NCBI GenBank assembly: GCA_030834185.1
Contig: JAURFT010000005.1
Span: 1-53,375, forward strand
Reading direction: 5' to 3'
Length of the DNA stretch: 53,375 nucleotides
From: Candidatus Nanopelagicales bacterium
GTDB taxonomy: Bacteria; Actinomycetota; Actinomycetes; S36-B12; UBA5976
Shown here: piece after piece, positions 19,272 to 28,664 of the stretch
Layout: each line of letters begins with the position of its first letter
How positions within the stretch are numbered: position 1 is the first letter of the stretch
Notes under the pieces: model-generated
The model's database searches: none
Seen by the model: only the letters and a program-made list of their open reading frames with translations
What the model was told of the DNA's origin: nothing
Made by a program: the position numbers and the translations under genes

Positions 19272-20410
19272 GGCTTAAGGCTATTGGATGGGTCATCAAG
19301 CAGCACAAGATCATCTCGATGAACTGCAGGTCGAGCAAATTCTTCACCCATAACTTGAGCTAATTGCGCTGTGGATTTACCCATCATCTGCAATAAATCA
19401 TCACTGCCAAAACTTGCCAGCCCCCTAGCCACGCTGACCCCTTGCGCAGTAACTACATCAATGGGTTCACCAGCATCAAAAGCGCCAACAACTTCGGTTA
19501 CACCTGCAGCTAGCAGTGATGCGCCACGATCTTTAAGCGCCGCAACTGCGCCAGCATCAATTACAACTTTGCCACGAGCAACTGAGGCGTGCGCTAACCA
19601 AAGTGATCTTGCGCTGTTATTGATAGTGCTGGCATGAAATAACGTGCCAATTGATTCGCCAGCTAAAGCTGCAGCTAGCTGATCAACATGGCAGATTAAA
19701 GTTGGCACACCGCCAGAAGCTGCAATTGCTGCAGCCTCCAGCTTGCTTCGCATCCCACCGCTGCCAACTTTTGATCTTTGGTTGGTATCAATTCCAAGCG
19801 CTTCAAAATCAGCAAGTGACTCAAGTTCAGCAATTCGATTACTTGCAGGATCTGCAGGAGACCCATCCATAAGTCCGGCCACATCGGTTAAAATTAAAAA
19901 TGCATCTGCGTCAACTAAATGAGTTACTAGTGCTGCAATTCGATCATTGTCGCCATATTTCAGCTCGGCAGTAGCAACTACATCGTTCTCATTAACTATT
20001 GGCAGCACCTTAAGTTGCAACAGCGCTTCAAAAGTTTGTTTTGCATTTCGATAGTTGCTGCGTCTAGTGATGTCTTCTTGGGTCAACAGCACCTGACCTA
20101 CAGCAAAACCTTGCGCTGCAGCCGCTGCTGCATATTGCGCAATTAACAAACCTTGTCCAATGCTTGCAGCTGCTTGCTGCTGGGCTAAATCTGTTGGTCG
20201 AGTGGTTAATTTAAGCGCTGGCAAACCTGCTGCTACTGCGCCGCTGGAAACTAAAACTACCTGCACCGAGTTTGCCTGCGCTGCAGCAATGGCCGCAATG
20301 ATGCTTTGAACTCGTTCAATATTTAAGCCGCCACCAGCTGAAGTAAGTGAGGATGAACCAACTTTAATCACTAAGCGCTTAGCGCTTACTATTTCAGCTC
20401 GACTGCTCAT
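19268..20410 (-). CDS. proB: Glutamate 5-kinase (with PUA domain)
   Basis: Proline-pathway kinase. The amino-acid kinase domain (about 1-255; [65 protein letters not shown]) is followed by a C-terminal PUA domain (about 275-355). The ORF track starts at a TTG (20425). I prefer the ATG at 20410 ([12 protein letters not shown]) with GAGG nine bases upstream. It overlaps the obgE 3' end by 17 bp. GK is normally the proline-feedback-inhibited step. obgE-proB-proA is the usual actinobacterial order. Confidence 0.96.
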   Translation of the reverse strand: MSSRAEIVSAKRLVIKVGSSSLTSAGGGLNIERVQSIIAAIAAAQANSVQVVLVSSGAVAAGLPALKLTTRPTDLAQQQAAASIGQGLLIAQYAAAAAAQGFAVGQVLLTQEDITRRSNYRNAKQTFEALLQLKVLPIVNENDVVATAELKYGDNDRIAALVTHLVDADAFLILTDVAGLMDGSPADPASNRIAELESLADFEALGIDTNQRSKVGSGGMRSKLEAAAIAASGGVPTLICHVDQLAAALAGESIGTLFHASTINNSARSLWLAHASVARGKVVIDAGAVAALKDRGASLLAAGVTEVVGAFDAGEPIDVVTAQGVSVARGLASFGSDDLLQMMGKSTAQLAQVMGEEFARPAVHRDDLVLLDDPSNSLKP

Positions 20411-21788
20411 CAAAATCATCCTCAACTAGACCAAAATCAGCTTCGTCTAATCTTCTATCAGTGCCGCGCGGACCAGCGGTTGGCTCGCCGGCAACAATGC
20501 TTGGCACCCAATCAAAAATCACACCATCATCTTGGTTGCCAATAATTACTTCAGCTCCAGCTTTGGCACCAAGTTTGGTCAACTCAGATTCAACACCAAG
20601 CCGAGCTAATCGATCAGCTAAATAGCCAACTGCTTCTTCGTTGGTGAAATCTGTCTGTTTAACCCAGCGCTCTGGTCGCGCTCCAGTAACGACAAAACGA
20701 TCTCCAGATTTGCTTACCTTAAAGCCAGTGTCATCAACAGCAGCAGGTCGAATCACAATTCGAGTTCGCTCTGGAGCTGCTGTAGCTGCTTTTAATTGCA
20801 CCAACATCTCACCTAAGGTCAGTAACAATTCTCGCAAACCTGATTTTGTAACAGATGAAACTTTAAAAACTCGAAGTCCCAGCTGTTTGAAATGCGCTTC
20901 TACCATTTCAGCTAGCACTAGGCCGTCGGGAATATCTGTTTTATGAAGCACCACAACTCGAGGCTTATCAGTAAGGCCGCCATATGCTGCAAGTTCAGCT
21001 TCAATCACTTCATAATCTTTAATTGGATCGCGATCCATCTCAAGAGTGGCGGTATCAATGACATGCACCAACACAGCGCAGCGCTCAATATGTCGTAAAA
21101 ACTCCAGTCCCAGTCCTTTACCGCTGCTAGCGCCTGGAATTAACCCTGGCACATCTGCAATTGTGTATGAATATGAATCAATTCCAACTACACCAAGATT
21201 AGGAACTAACGTTGTAAAAGGGTAATCGGCAATTTTTGGGCGAGCAGCAGATGCCGATGCAATCAAACTAGATTTTCCAGCACTTGGAAATCCAACCAAG
21301 GCAGCATCCGCTACAGATTTAAGTTCCAGCACAAAATCACCAGTGCTACCTGGCTCACCTCGCAGTGCGAAGCCAGGTGCTTTACGGCGACTTGAAGACA
21401 GCGCAGCATTTCCCAATCCACCACGGCCACCTTGGAGCATCGCAAATCGAGTTCCATTGCCAACTAGATCAATAATAAATTCGCCAGCTTTAGTTGTAAC
21501 CACAGTGCCATCTGGAACTTTGAGAATTAAATCTTCGCCATCTGAACCATTTTTAAAATCACCTTGACCAGCTTTACCGTTGGTAGCTAAATAATGTGGT
21601 CGATGATGAAACTCAATCAGCGTATTTACTGAGTTATCGACAACTAAAATTACATCTCCGCCGCGACCGCCATTGCCACCATCAGGGCCTGCTAGTGGAC
21701 GGAATTTTTCTCTTTTTACTGATGAACAACCATCGCCACCTTTTCCAGCTGACACATGCAGCACAACGCGATCAACAAACGTTGTCAT
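20394..21788 (-). CDS. obgE: Obg-family GTPase ObgE/CgtA
   Basis: Essential ribosome-assembly and stress GTPase of 464 residues. The glycine-rich Obg fold (1-158, [26 protein letters not shown]) precedes the G domain (about 159-335; G1 [10 protein letters not shown]3 [10 protein letters not shown]4 HKTD) and a C-terminal OCT domain (about 350-430). The last 30 residues are acidic ([19 protein letters not shown]), as is common. AGGAGG five bases before the ATG is a strong ribosome-binding site. It lies downstream of the rplU-rpmA terminator, so it probably has its own promoter or read-through expression. Confidence 0.98.
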   Translation of the reverse strand: MTTFVDRVVLHVSAGKGGDGCSSVKREKFRPLAGPDGGNGGRGGDVILVVDNSVNTLIEFHHRPHYLATNGKAGQGDFKNGSDGEDLILKVPDGTVVTTKAGEFIIDLVGNGTRFAMLQGGRGGLGNAALSSSRRKAPGFALRGEPGSTGDFVLELKSVADAALVGFPSAGKSSLIASASAARPKIADYPFTTLVPNLGVVGIDSYSYTIADVPGLIPGASSGKGLGLEFLRHIERCAVLVHVIDTATLEMDRDPIKDYEVIEAELAAYGGLTDKPRVVVLHKTDIPDGLVLAEMVEAHFKQLGLRVFKVSSVTKSGLRELLLTLGEMLVQLKAATAAPERTRIVIRPAAVDDTGFKVSKSGDRFVVTGARPERWVKQTDFTNEEAVGYLADRLARLGVESELTKLGAKAGAEVIIGNQDDGVIFDWVPSIVAGEPTAGPRGTDRRLDEADFGLVEDDFDEQSS

Positions 21789-21805
21789 TGCTGCCTCCTA
21801 GCTAG

Positions 21806-21842
21806 ATAAAATAAAAACGGAGCGAGCCAAAGCCCGCTCCGT
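21806..21842 (-). terminator. Rho-independent terminator of rplU-rpmA
   Basis: On the minus strand ACGGAGCG and CGCTCCGT form a perfect 8-bp stem around a ten-base loop and are followed directly by TTTTTATTTTATC. It begins about 24 bp after the rpmA stop. This is the only textbook intrinsic terminator in the window. Confidence 0.92.
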
Positions 21843-21865
21843 CGCGAAAATCGAAGTTGCTTAAA

Positions 21866-22114
21866 TTATGCAAGTACGTTGATAACTCGGCGACCACGTG
21901 CGGTGCCAAATTCAACTTTGCCTGCAGCTAAAGCAAACAAGGTGTCATCTTTTCCGCGACCAACATTTTGGCCCGGGTGAAAGTGAGTGCCGCGCTGACG
22001 AACCAAAATCTCGCCTGCGCCAACTTCTTGACCACCAAAACGCTTAACGCCAAGACGCTGAGCATTTGAGTCGCGACCGTTACGGGTGCTGGAAACGCCT
22101 TTTTTGGATGCCAT
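21866..22114 (-). CDS. rpmA: 50S ribosomal protein L27
   Basis: Protein of 82 residues with the usual L27 pattern [28 protein letters not shown] and [13 protein letters not shown]. Its N-terminal tail reaches the peptidyl-transferase centre. There is no N-terminal extension of the kind cleaved in Firmicutes. It follows rplU by 4 bp and ends at an intrinsic terminator. Confidence 0.98.
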   Translation of the reverse strand: MASKKGVSSTRNGRDSNAQRLGVKRFGGQEVGAGEILVRQRGTHFHPGQNVGRGKDDTLFALAAGKVEFGTARGRRVINVLA

Positions 22115-22118
22115 TTGG

Positions 22119-22430
22119 TTACTTCCCTGCGCTAATTCCGGTAACTCGTAGTCGAGTTAGATCTTGACGATGACCTAGTCGACGGCGATAACCAGTTTTG
22201 TTCTTGTATTTTAAAATTATGATTTTCTTGCCACGCTCTTCAGCTAGTACTTCAGCTTTCACGCTAGCTTTTGCAGCAGCATCGCCGGTAACAACAGCAT
22301 CACCATCTACCAACATGATTACTGGCAGCTCAATAGAAGCGCCTGGCTTATCAGTTAGTCGGTTTACCAACAGCACGTCGCCAACTGCGACTTTCTCCTG
22401 GCGACCACTGGTCTTTACTACTGCGTACAT
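22119..22430 (-). CDS. rplU: 50S ribosomal protein L21
   Basis: Protein of 103 residues ([22 protein letters not shown] ... [26 protein letters not shown]), the complete L21 fold that binds 23S rRNA. CAGGAAA precedes the ATG. The leader towards rne is 89 bp and contains a GC hairpin (22497-22511). Confidence 0.98.
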   Translation of the reverse strand: MYAVVKTSGRQEKVAVGDVLLVNRLTDKPGASIELPVIMLVDGDAVVTGDAAAKASVKAEVLAEERGKKIIILKYKNKTGYRRRLGHRQDLTRLRVTGISAGK

Positions 22431-22496
22431 GATGTGTTTCCTGACTTCATTCAGCTGGCTATTGCACCAAGGCCGAAGGCGTAGATTACTTCATAC

Positions 22497-22511
22497 CCGC
22501 CCATGGGGCGG
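22497..22511 (-). promoter_or_regulatory. GC-rich hairpin in the rne-rplU spacer
   Basis: CCGCCC-CAT-GGGCGG forms a perfect 6-bp stem with a three-base loop, 9 bp after the rne stop and 67 bp before the rplU ATG. No U-tract follows, so it is not a standard terminator. It may stabilise the rne 3' end or belong to the L21 leader. Confidence 0.45.
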
Positions 22512-22519
22512 AATCCCCC

Positions 22520-24676
22520 CTAGCTAGGCGGGCCAGCTGGCCTGCTAGCTGCCTTTCGATTTCGTCGCCCCGCTGGCTTAGCTGGCGCTTCCGCCTGTTC
22601 ACCACGAGGGGCAAAAGCTGGCGCAGCATCGCTTTGGGCTGCAGTTGCAATCAATTCTGGCTCCGCTTTGGCTGCTGCCTGCTGGCGGGATTGTGCTTTG
22701 GCCTGATCTGCTGACTTAGCTTTTGGTGCCTCAGCTGGTTGGGACTCGCGAGCTGGTTTCGCATTTTGGTGCTTAACCCCTGGGGCGTCCATTCTGACTT
22801 TAACGCCGCGACCATTGCAAATCTCGCATGGCTCAGAGAACATTTCAAGCAACCCTTGCCCGATACGCTTTCGAGTCATCTGCACTAATCCAAGCGAAGA
22901 CACCTCTGCTACTTGATGCTTTGTTCGATCGCGACCTAAACATTCAACTAATCGTCGAACCACTTTGTCGCGGTTAGCTTCAAGAACCATATCAATAAAG
23001 TCAATCACAATGATGCCACCGATATCGCGCAACCTAAGTTGGCGAACAATCTCTTCTGCTGCTTCAAGGTTATTTTGGGTAACAGTTTCTTCAAGATTTC
23101 CAGTGCTGCCAATAAAGCGGCCAGTATTTACATCCACAACTGTCATAGCTTCAGTTCGATCAATTACTAATGATCCACCCGAAGGTAGATAAACTTTTCG
23201 ATCCAAAGCTTTAGTTAGCTGCGCGTCGATATCAAAATTGCTAAACACATCCTCAGCTGCAGTCCACTTTTCAAGTCTTTCCAATAACTCTGGAGCTAGA
23301 TATCGCACATAATCTTCAATAGTGTTCCAAGCATCAGCACCAGCCACTGTGACCTTACTAAAATCTTCATTAAACACATCTCTTACAGTTCTAATTGCAA
23401 GATCAGGTTCGCTGTAAAGCAAAGTTGGTGGATCTACTTGCGCAAGCTTTTGCTGAATGTCTTCCCATTGGGCTTTTAAGCGAGCAACATCTTTTTCTAA
23501 CTCATCTTCAGCTGCACCTTCAGCTGCAGTTCGAACAATTACTCCTGCACCTTCTGGGATCACGTTACGCAAAATACGCTTTAATCTGATGCGTTCATTT
23601 TCTGGCAGTTTTCTTGAGATGCCAGTCATAGAACCATCTGGCACATAAACCAGATAGCGACCAGGTAGTGAGACCTGACTTGTTAAGCGAGCACCTTTTT
23701 GACCAATTGGATCTTTTGTTACCTGCACCAAAATTGGATCTCCAACTGAAAGTGCTAACTCAATTCGTTTTGGCTGTCCTTCAAGTCCAGCAAGATCCCA
23801 GTTAACTTCACCGGCGTATAAAACTGCATTTCGACCTTTGCCAATATCAATAAATGCCGCTTCCATGCCAGGCAATACGTTTTGTACTCGCCCTAAATAA
23901 ACGTTTCCAATTAATGATGAAGCTGATGATGAACCAACATAGTGTTCAACCAAAATCTTGTCTTCTAAAATTGCAACCTGGGTTTTATCTTGCACTTGTC
24001 GGATCACCATTTGGCGATCAACAGCTTCCCGGCGTGCTAAAAATTGGGCTTCAGTTATCAACGGTGAACGGCGACGATTCTCGCGAGGATCGCGTCGACG
24101 TTGTCGCTTCGCATTAATTCGAGTTGAGCTTCGATCATCAACTACAGCACTTGGCGCATCGGTTGATGTTGTGGTTGCCTCAGTTGTTGCAGAAGTTCTG
24201 CCACCGCGGCGACGGCGGCGGCGGCGATTTGCTGCATCTGCTGCCGATTCAACTGGCTTTGTGGTTGTGCTGGTTGCTGTTTCAGTTGCTGGCTTAACTG
24301 CAGTAGTTATTGCTTCAGCTGCAGGTTTAACTCCACCTCTGCCACGGCCACCTCGACGGCGACGTCGTCCGTTTCGATCATCTGCTTCTGCTACGGCAGC
24401 AGCTGCGCTCTTAGCGGGTGGCTTTGGTTTAGTTTTAGTTGACTTAGCTACAGTTTTTTTAGCTGCCACATCAGCTTTAACCGCAGCAGCTTTTGGAGCA
24501 GTTGTTGCTGGCGCCACAAATGCTGGCGCAAGTGCTGCTTTCTTTACAGCTTTTTTAACTGACTTCTCTGGCAGTGCTGCTTTAGTGCCTTTTTTAACAG
24601 CTTTTTTTACAGCTTTTTTGGCTGGTTTTTCAGCGCTGTTTTTATCAGCGCTGCCAGCACTCGATCGAGTACTCAC
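22520..24676 (-). CDS. rne: Ribonuclease E/G
   Basis: Protein of about 718 residues. The start is set by CAGGAGTTTTTT-GTG at 24676 (MSTRSSAGSADKN); the track's TTG at 24730 lies in the leader. Residues 1-210 are a low-complexity extension rich in Lys/Ala, then Ala/Thr, with Arg tracts (NGRRRRRGGRGRGG, NRRRRRRRGGR), typical of actinobacterial RNase E and likely disordered and RNA-binding. Next come the catalytic S1 domain (VGSSSASSLIGNVYLGRVQNVLPGMEAAFIDIG), the metal-site aspartates in VVDVNTGRF and IVIDFIDM, and the Zn-link CEICNGRG. The tail is Ala/Lys/Gln-rich and Pro-rich. It initiates mRNA decay and rRNA/tRNA processing. Confidence 0.95.
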   Translation of the reverse strand: MSTRSSAGSADKNSAEKPAKKAVKKAVKKGTKAALPEKSVKKAVKKAALAPAFVAPATTAPKAAAVKADVAAKKTVAKSTKTKPKPPAKSAAAAVAEADDRNGRRRRRGGRGRGGVKPAAEAITTAVKPATETATSTTTKPVESAADAANRRRRRRRGGRTSATTEATTTSTDAPSAVVDDRSSTRINAKRQRRRDPRENRRRSPLITEAQFLARREAVDRQMVIRQVQDKTQVAILEDKILVEHYVGSSSASSLIGNVYLGRVQNVLPGMEAAFIDIGKGRNAVLYAGEVNWDLAGLEGQPKRIELALSVGDPILVQVTKDPIGQKGARLTSQVSLPGRYLVYVPDGSMTGISRKLPENERIRLKRILRNVIPEGAGVIVRTAAEGAAEDELEKDVARLKAQWEDIQQKLAQVDPPTLLYSEPDLAIRTVRDVFNEDFSKVTVAGADAWNTIEDYVRYLAPELLERLEKWTAAEDVFSNFDIDAQLTKALDRKVYLPSGGSLVIDRTEAMTVVDVNTGRFIGSTGNLEETVTQNNLEAAEEIVRQLRLRDIGGIIVIDFIDMVLEANRDKVVRRLVECLGRDRTKHQVAEVSSLGLVQMTRKRIGQGLLEMFSEPCEICNGRGVKVRMDAPGVKHQNAKPARESQPAEAPKAKSADQAKAQSRQQAAAKAEPELIATAAQSDAAPAFAPRGEQAEAPAKPAGRRNRKAASRPAGPPS

Positions 24677-24866
24677 AAAAAACTCCTGTAACCCCAATGG
24701 GCCTAAGTAAGACGCTTGGCTGCGGCGCAACTAAGCGTGAAGCTTGTGGTGGGGCTGCTACCTAGGTAGGTCTGCGTGAGGGGTTCCTCAGCGACACGGC
24801 CTGGCGGTGCCTCCAATACGGGCGATATTGCTACCGCTTGCCCGAAGTATCGCACACTACCTGTGG
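24677..24866 (-). promoter_or_regulatory. GC-rich, hairpin-dense leader upstream of rne
   Basis: The 190-bp rodA-rne spacer has no convincing gene. By hand count, 24721-24840 is about 62% GC, against roughly 40% in the nearby rne 5' coding sequence. Read as minus-strand RNA it offers several stems: CAATA-TCGCCCG-TATTG, GGCAC...GTGTC, TGAGG-AACC-CCTCA, the palindrome CTACCTAGGTAG, AAGC-TTCAC-GCTT and CCC-ATT-GGG, all before the AGGAG of rne. RNase E mRNAs in other bacteria carry structured autoregulatory leaders; the same role here is inference. I do not recognise an Rfam family. ORF 24703-24921 overlapping it has no family features. Confidence 0.5.
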
Positions 24867-26033
24867 TTAATAGCTCCGCTTGGTCGAATCCAGGTTCAAA
24901 ATGATCCCAATCCCCAGCCATAACGCCATCATTGAGGAGCCGCCATAGGACACAAAAGGCAACGGCACCCCAGTTACTGGCAGCAGCTCTAAATTCATTC
25001 CAATGTTTTGAAAGCCCTGAATAGCGATCCAGGCTGCCATTCCAACGGCGACAAGTCGACCAAATAGATCTTCAGCACGAGCTGCAATTCGAAGTAGTCG
25101 CCAAGTGATAAAAAGCATTAATAGCAAAATGATTGCGGAGCCAATAAAACCCAGCTCTTCGCCTGCAACTGAAAATATAAAATCTGTTCGTTGCTCCGGC
25201 ACAAACTGTCCTGCCGTTTGAGAACCTTGAAACAGGCCATTACCAAATAGCCCACCACTGCCAATTGCAATTTCAGCTTGGCGTACGTTGTAGCTAACGC
25301 CAAGTGGATCTGAATTGGGATTTAAAAACGCGGTAAACCGATCAATTTGGTATTGCGCAAGCACGCCTGCAGCAAGAATAATTCCAACTGCTGTACCAGC
25401 TGCAGCAACAAGTCCAATTAACCAATATCGACTTACGCCAGAAACCGCCAAAATTGCAAACAGCGTAGCTAAAATCATTAAAACAGTTCCTAGATCAGGC
25501 TGTAATAAAATCAATACGACTGGAATTGCAGCAACAGCTAGTGCTGCCACCACAATTAAATGCAGCGGTTGATTTTCAGCATCGCGCTTTTCTGCCAGCA
25601 GCGTTGCTGAAATAACAATAATTGAAACTTTTACAAATTCCGCTGGCTGCACCGTGAAGCCAGCCACTGCGATCCAAGACTTTGCACCATTAACTACAGT
25701 GCCAACAAGCAGCACTGCAACAAGACCAACAAGCGACAATACATAAACCGCTGGTGCATATGCCTGCACTAAGCGGTGACTTACCTGGGAGGCGATTAAG
25801 CACAAAATTAATCCCAGCAGGAGATTTAACAAATGCCGCTTCAGGAAAAATATTGGATCACCAGATTCGCCAGCTGTGATTCGGGTTGATGACCAAATCA
25901 ATAATCCACCCAGTAGTGATAGTGATAGCGCTGCCAAAACTAGCGGGAAGTCATAATGTCGGTATTTTCTAATTTGTGAAACTCCCGCAACTTTGCGCCA
26001 AATCGCAGAAGCATCTCTAATTGAGTTACTCAT
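24867..26033 (-). CDS. rodA: RodA/FtsW family peptidoglycan glycosyltransferase (elongation type)
   Basis: SEDS protein of 388 residues with about ten hydrophobic helices. The family motifs are present: GAKSWIAVAGFTVQPAEFVK, ILLQPDLGTVL, and VTGVPLPFVSYGGSSMMA near the C-terminus. SEDS enzymes polymerise lipid II, and RodA pairs with PBP2 in the elongasome. It overlaps mrdA by ATGA directly downstream of mreBCD, which argues for RodA rather than FtsW. Confidence 0.95.
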   Translation of the reverse strand: MSNSIRDASAIWRKVAGVSQIRKYRHYDFPLVLAALSLSLLGGLLIWSSTRITAGESGDPIFFLKRHLLNLLLGLILCLIASQVSHRLVQAYAPAVYVLSLVGLVAVLLVGTVVNGAKSWIAVAGFTVQPAEFVKVSIIVISATLLAEKRDAENQPLHLIVVAALAVAAIPVVLILLQPDLGTVLMILATLFAILAVSGVSRYWLIGLVAAAGTAVGIILAAGVLAQYQIDRFTAFLNPNSDPLGVSYNVRQAEIAIGSGGLFGNGLFQGSQTAGQFVPEQRTDFIFSVAGEELGFIGSAIILLLMLFITWRLLRIAARAEDLFGRLVAVGMAAWIAIQGFQNIGMNLELLPVTGVPLPFVSYGGSSMMALWLGIGIILNLDSTKRSY

Positions 26034-28150
26034 CTGCTTGCCCTAACTGCTGGTTGATTTAACTCAATCGGCGAACCACTTGGATCAATAGCGGGCAGCT
26101 CGCGATTTGGTCTTCCAGTTGGAAAAATTGCATTTGCTGGATTGATTGTGCTTCCTTGCACGCCAAAAATTGCTTCGTAGATTCGGCGAACGCTAGGTCC
26201 GCCTGTGCCAGAGCCAGTTCCACCTTGCGAAACCATCATCACTACTGCATAACGGGGTTTATCTGCTGGTGCAAAAGTTGCTAGCCAGGATGTGCTTTGT
26301 TTATTAAACACCTGTCCGGTGCCAGTCTTACTTGCAATCGGAATCTGCTCTAACGGAAAGCCATTAAACACCCATGCAGTGGTGCCAGAAATCGCTGTGC
26401 CAGTGAGTGCCGTTCTAATGTAATCCAGCACATTTTTTGAGGTATTTATTTTTCCAACAATTTTTGGTGTCATGGCTTGAACAACATTGCCTTTGGTATC
26501 GATGATTGCTTTGGCTATTTGTGGTTGAAACACCGTGCCGCCATTTGCAATTGCTGCATAAGAAACTGCAACCTGTAATGGAGTAACAACCGTATCCCCT
26601 TGGCCAATTGCGATATTTACAGCATCACCTGCTCGGAATAAATAACCATCAGCGCAATTTTCGACAGCGTATTGGCGTAACGTTTCAGCCCAAACTGGGT
26701 CACGTTTAGCAGTTTCTGGGTATCCAGTTTTTGCTCGCTTGCACCACACTTCTTGATTGCGCTCCCAGTTTTCACGCTTCCAAGCTCTGCCACCAATTCG
26801 ACCTGCATACTCACTTGGTAGATCAATTCCAGTTATCTGCCCTAGCCCAAATGATCGCGCCATCTGATCAATTGGATCGCGGCCAGTTTTGATTTGATCT
26901 TTTCCACTTCTATCCCATAGATCATTTGCGATTCGATAAAAAACTGTATTACATGAAACCTCTAAGGCGCGAGATAACGAAATAGGTCCATATGACCTAC
27001 TTTCATAGTTACGAAAAATTCTTGATGAGATAGTCACATCAGGTGAGCAGTTGTAGTTGCCTTTAAGCGGCATGCCAGCCTTCTCGGCAGCGGCTGTCAT
27101 TACAACTTTAAAAGTTGATGCTGGCGCATAAAGCCCCTGAGTTGGTCGATACAGCAACGGCACACCGTTCGCTTCTGAAATTAGTGATTTGTATTCACTA
27201 TTAGTTAAGCCATCCAACCAGATCTCTGGGTCATATTCTGGATAGGACGCCATCGCTAGCACTTGACCATTTCGTACATCAAGCACAACGACCGCGCCAC
27301 TATCCGCTTTAAAATTATTCGATCTGGCGCGATTTATAGCATTTTGGAGCTCAGTTTCAACCACTGCTTGCAGGTTGGCATCGATAGATGTGACTAAATA
27401 ATTGCCAGGCGTGGAAGCAGATTCGCCAATTTGACCTACTACATTTCCAGCTCGATCAACGGTAAATTGTTTTTTGCCATCTGTACCACGTAAAGCTAAG
27501 TCGTATTGCTTTTCTAATCCAGCACGACCAACCACACTGGTGCGCTTGTAGCCAGAATTAGGTTCAGCTGCCGCAAGTTCATCAGCACTTATTGGTCCGA
27601 TATATCCAAGCAAATGTGCAGCATTAGCACCAAAGGGTGCTGGATAAACACGCTCTGCCGCAACTTCGGCATTAACTCCTGGAAATCGCAATGAGTTTTC
27701 CATAATGCGCAGCGCCAATTTTGAATCTACATCTCTCGCTACTGGAATTGGTTGAATTGGAGATCCATTCCAACAAATCGGTGGTGGCGCACTCCCAGTA
27801 GCGCCGCATGGCGTAATGCGATCTCGGATATCCTGCACTGTCATTTTTAACTGAGTTGCCAACCGACTTAAAACATCTTCGCCTTGATCGGGTAACTTAC
27901 GAAGTACTTCTCGATCAATCGTAACTACAAGTGAAGTTCGATTAGCTACCAATGCTCTGCCAGCTTGATCAACAATTAATCCTCGCACCGCCTGAGTTGA
28001 AGCCTCTCTAATGCGATTGTTATCTGCAAGCGCTGCAAAATCTTCGCCTGTTAACACTTGGATAAAAAATAATCTGGCTAGCAAAGTTACCAGAAGTGCT
28101 GTAGTGAACCACTTAAACACCTGCAGTCGTAGCATTGACTGATCCCTCAT
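26030..28150 (-). CDS. mrdA: Penicillin-binding protein 2 (class B transpeptidase)
   Basis: Protein of 706 residues. One N-terminal membrane helix (about 10-30) precedes the PBP dimerisation/pedestal domain (about 45-265) and the transpeptidase domain (about 295-650). The active-site motifs are all present: STFK (serine nucleophile, PASTFKVVMTAAAEKAG), SCN (LEVSCNTVFYRI) and KTG (IASKTGTGQVF). The C-terminal end is Pro-rich. It crosslinks side-wall peptidoglycan together with RodA. Overlaps by ATGA on both sides show tight cotranscription with mreD and rodA. Confidence 0.96.
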   Translation of the reverse strand: MRDQSMLRLQVFKWFTTALLVTLLARLFFIQVLTGEDFAALADNNRIREASTQAVRGLIVDQAGRALVANRTSLVVTIDREVLRKLPDQGEDVLSRLATQLKMTVQDIRDRITPCGATGSAPPPICWNGSPIQPIPVARDVDSKLALRIMENSLRFPGVNAEVAAERVYPAPFGANAAHLLGYIGPISADELAAAEPNSGYKRTSVVGRAGLEKQYDLALRGTDGKKQFTVDRAGNVVGQIGESASTPGNYLVTSIDANLQAVVETELQNAINRARSNNFKADSGAVVVLDVRNGQVLAMASYPEYDPEIWLDGLTNSEYKSLISEANGVPLLYRPTQGLYAPASTFKVVMTAAAEKAGMPLKGNYNCSPDVTISSRIFRNYESRSYGPISLSRALEVSCNTVFYRIANDLWDRSGKDQIKTGRDPIDQMARSFGLGQITGIDLPSEYAGRIGGRAWKRENWERNQEVWCKRAKTGYPETAKRDPVWAETLRQYAVENCADGYLFRAGDAVNIAIGQGDTVVTPLQVAVSYAAIANGGTVFQPQIAKAIIDTKGNVVQAMTPKIVGKINTSKNVLDYIRTALTGTAISGTTAWVFNGFPLEQIPIASKTGTGQVFNKQSTSWLATFAPADKPRYAVVMMVSQGGTGSGTGGPSVRRIYEAIFGVQGSTINPANAIFPTGRPNRELPAIDPSGSPIELNQPAVRASR

Positions 28151-28662
28151 GACCGCACCCTTAGCGGAAGTGAATCTCGATAAAGTGGTTTATCAATCAA
28201 ATCAATTATTGGCACCAAGAATGTTGCAAAAATTGCGCCAGTAATTAACTGCCAACCAATAAACGCTGGTAGCTGAGAAAGTGAAATAGACTGCATCGTT
28301 AGCAGTAGCACTACTGCTCGCACAATTACAGCAGCAACTGGAGCTAAAGCAGCAGATAACACAGGTTTCCATGCTGAATTATGAGGTGCTACAACATATC
28401 GATTTACAAAAAGTGCAATTAATAAATAGCTGATGCTTGAAACTCCAAAAATACCCGTTGCAGGTGAAGCAAGATCAACCACGATGCCTGCAGATATGGC
28501 AATGACAGCGCTTAGTCGCATTGAGCGGGTGAATGATTGCGCTGCCACAATAACTGCAACTATGTCAGGCATATAAATCGTTATCCCTAAACTAAATAAC
28601 AAGCTAGGTTGCAGCACCGCAAAGGCAATGATTAAAAATGAGATGTATCCAAATTTGCGCAT
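28147..28662 (-). CDS. mreD: Rod-shape-determining protein MreD
   Basis: Hydrophobic protein of 171 residues with about five predicted helices and little polar sequence, as expected for MreD. Its sequence is poorly conserved in the family, so the call rests on topology plus position between mreC and mrdA. It is a membrane component of the elongasome. The ATG lies 2 bp after the mreC stop and the gene overlaps mrdA by ATGA. Confidence 0.9.
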   Translation of the reverse strand: MRKFGYISFLIIAFAVLQPSLLFSLGITIYMPDIVAVIVAAQSFTRSMRLSAVIAISAGIVVDLASPATGIFGVSSISYLLIALFVNRYVVAPHNSAWKPVLSAALAPVAAVIVRAVVLLLTMQSISLSQLPAFIGWQLITGAIFATFLVPIIDLIDKPLYRDSLPLRVRS

Positions 28663-28664
28663 AA

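Noticed and set aside
23958-24710. 250-residue plus-strand ORF opposite rne
   Set aside because: Shadow of the Lys/Ala/Arg-rich rne 5' end; its Ala/Val/Arg-rich translation has no domain pattern.
24703-24921. 72-residue minus-strand ORF across the rodA end and rne leader
   Set aside because: Out of frame with RodA, no family similarity, and its region is better explained as a structured leader.
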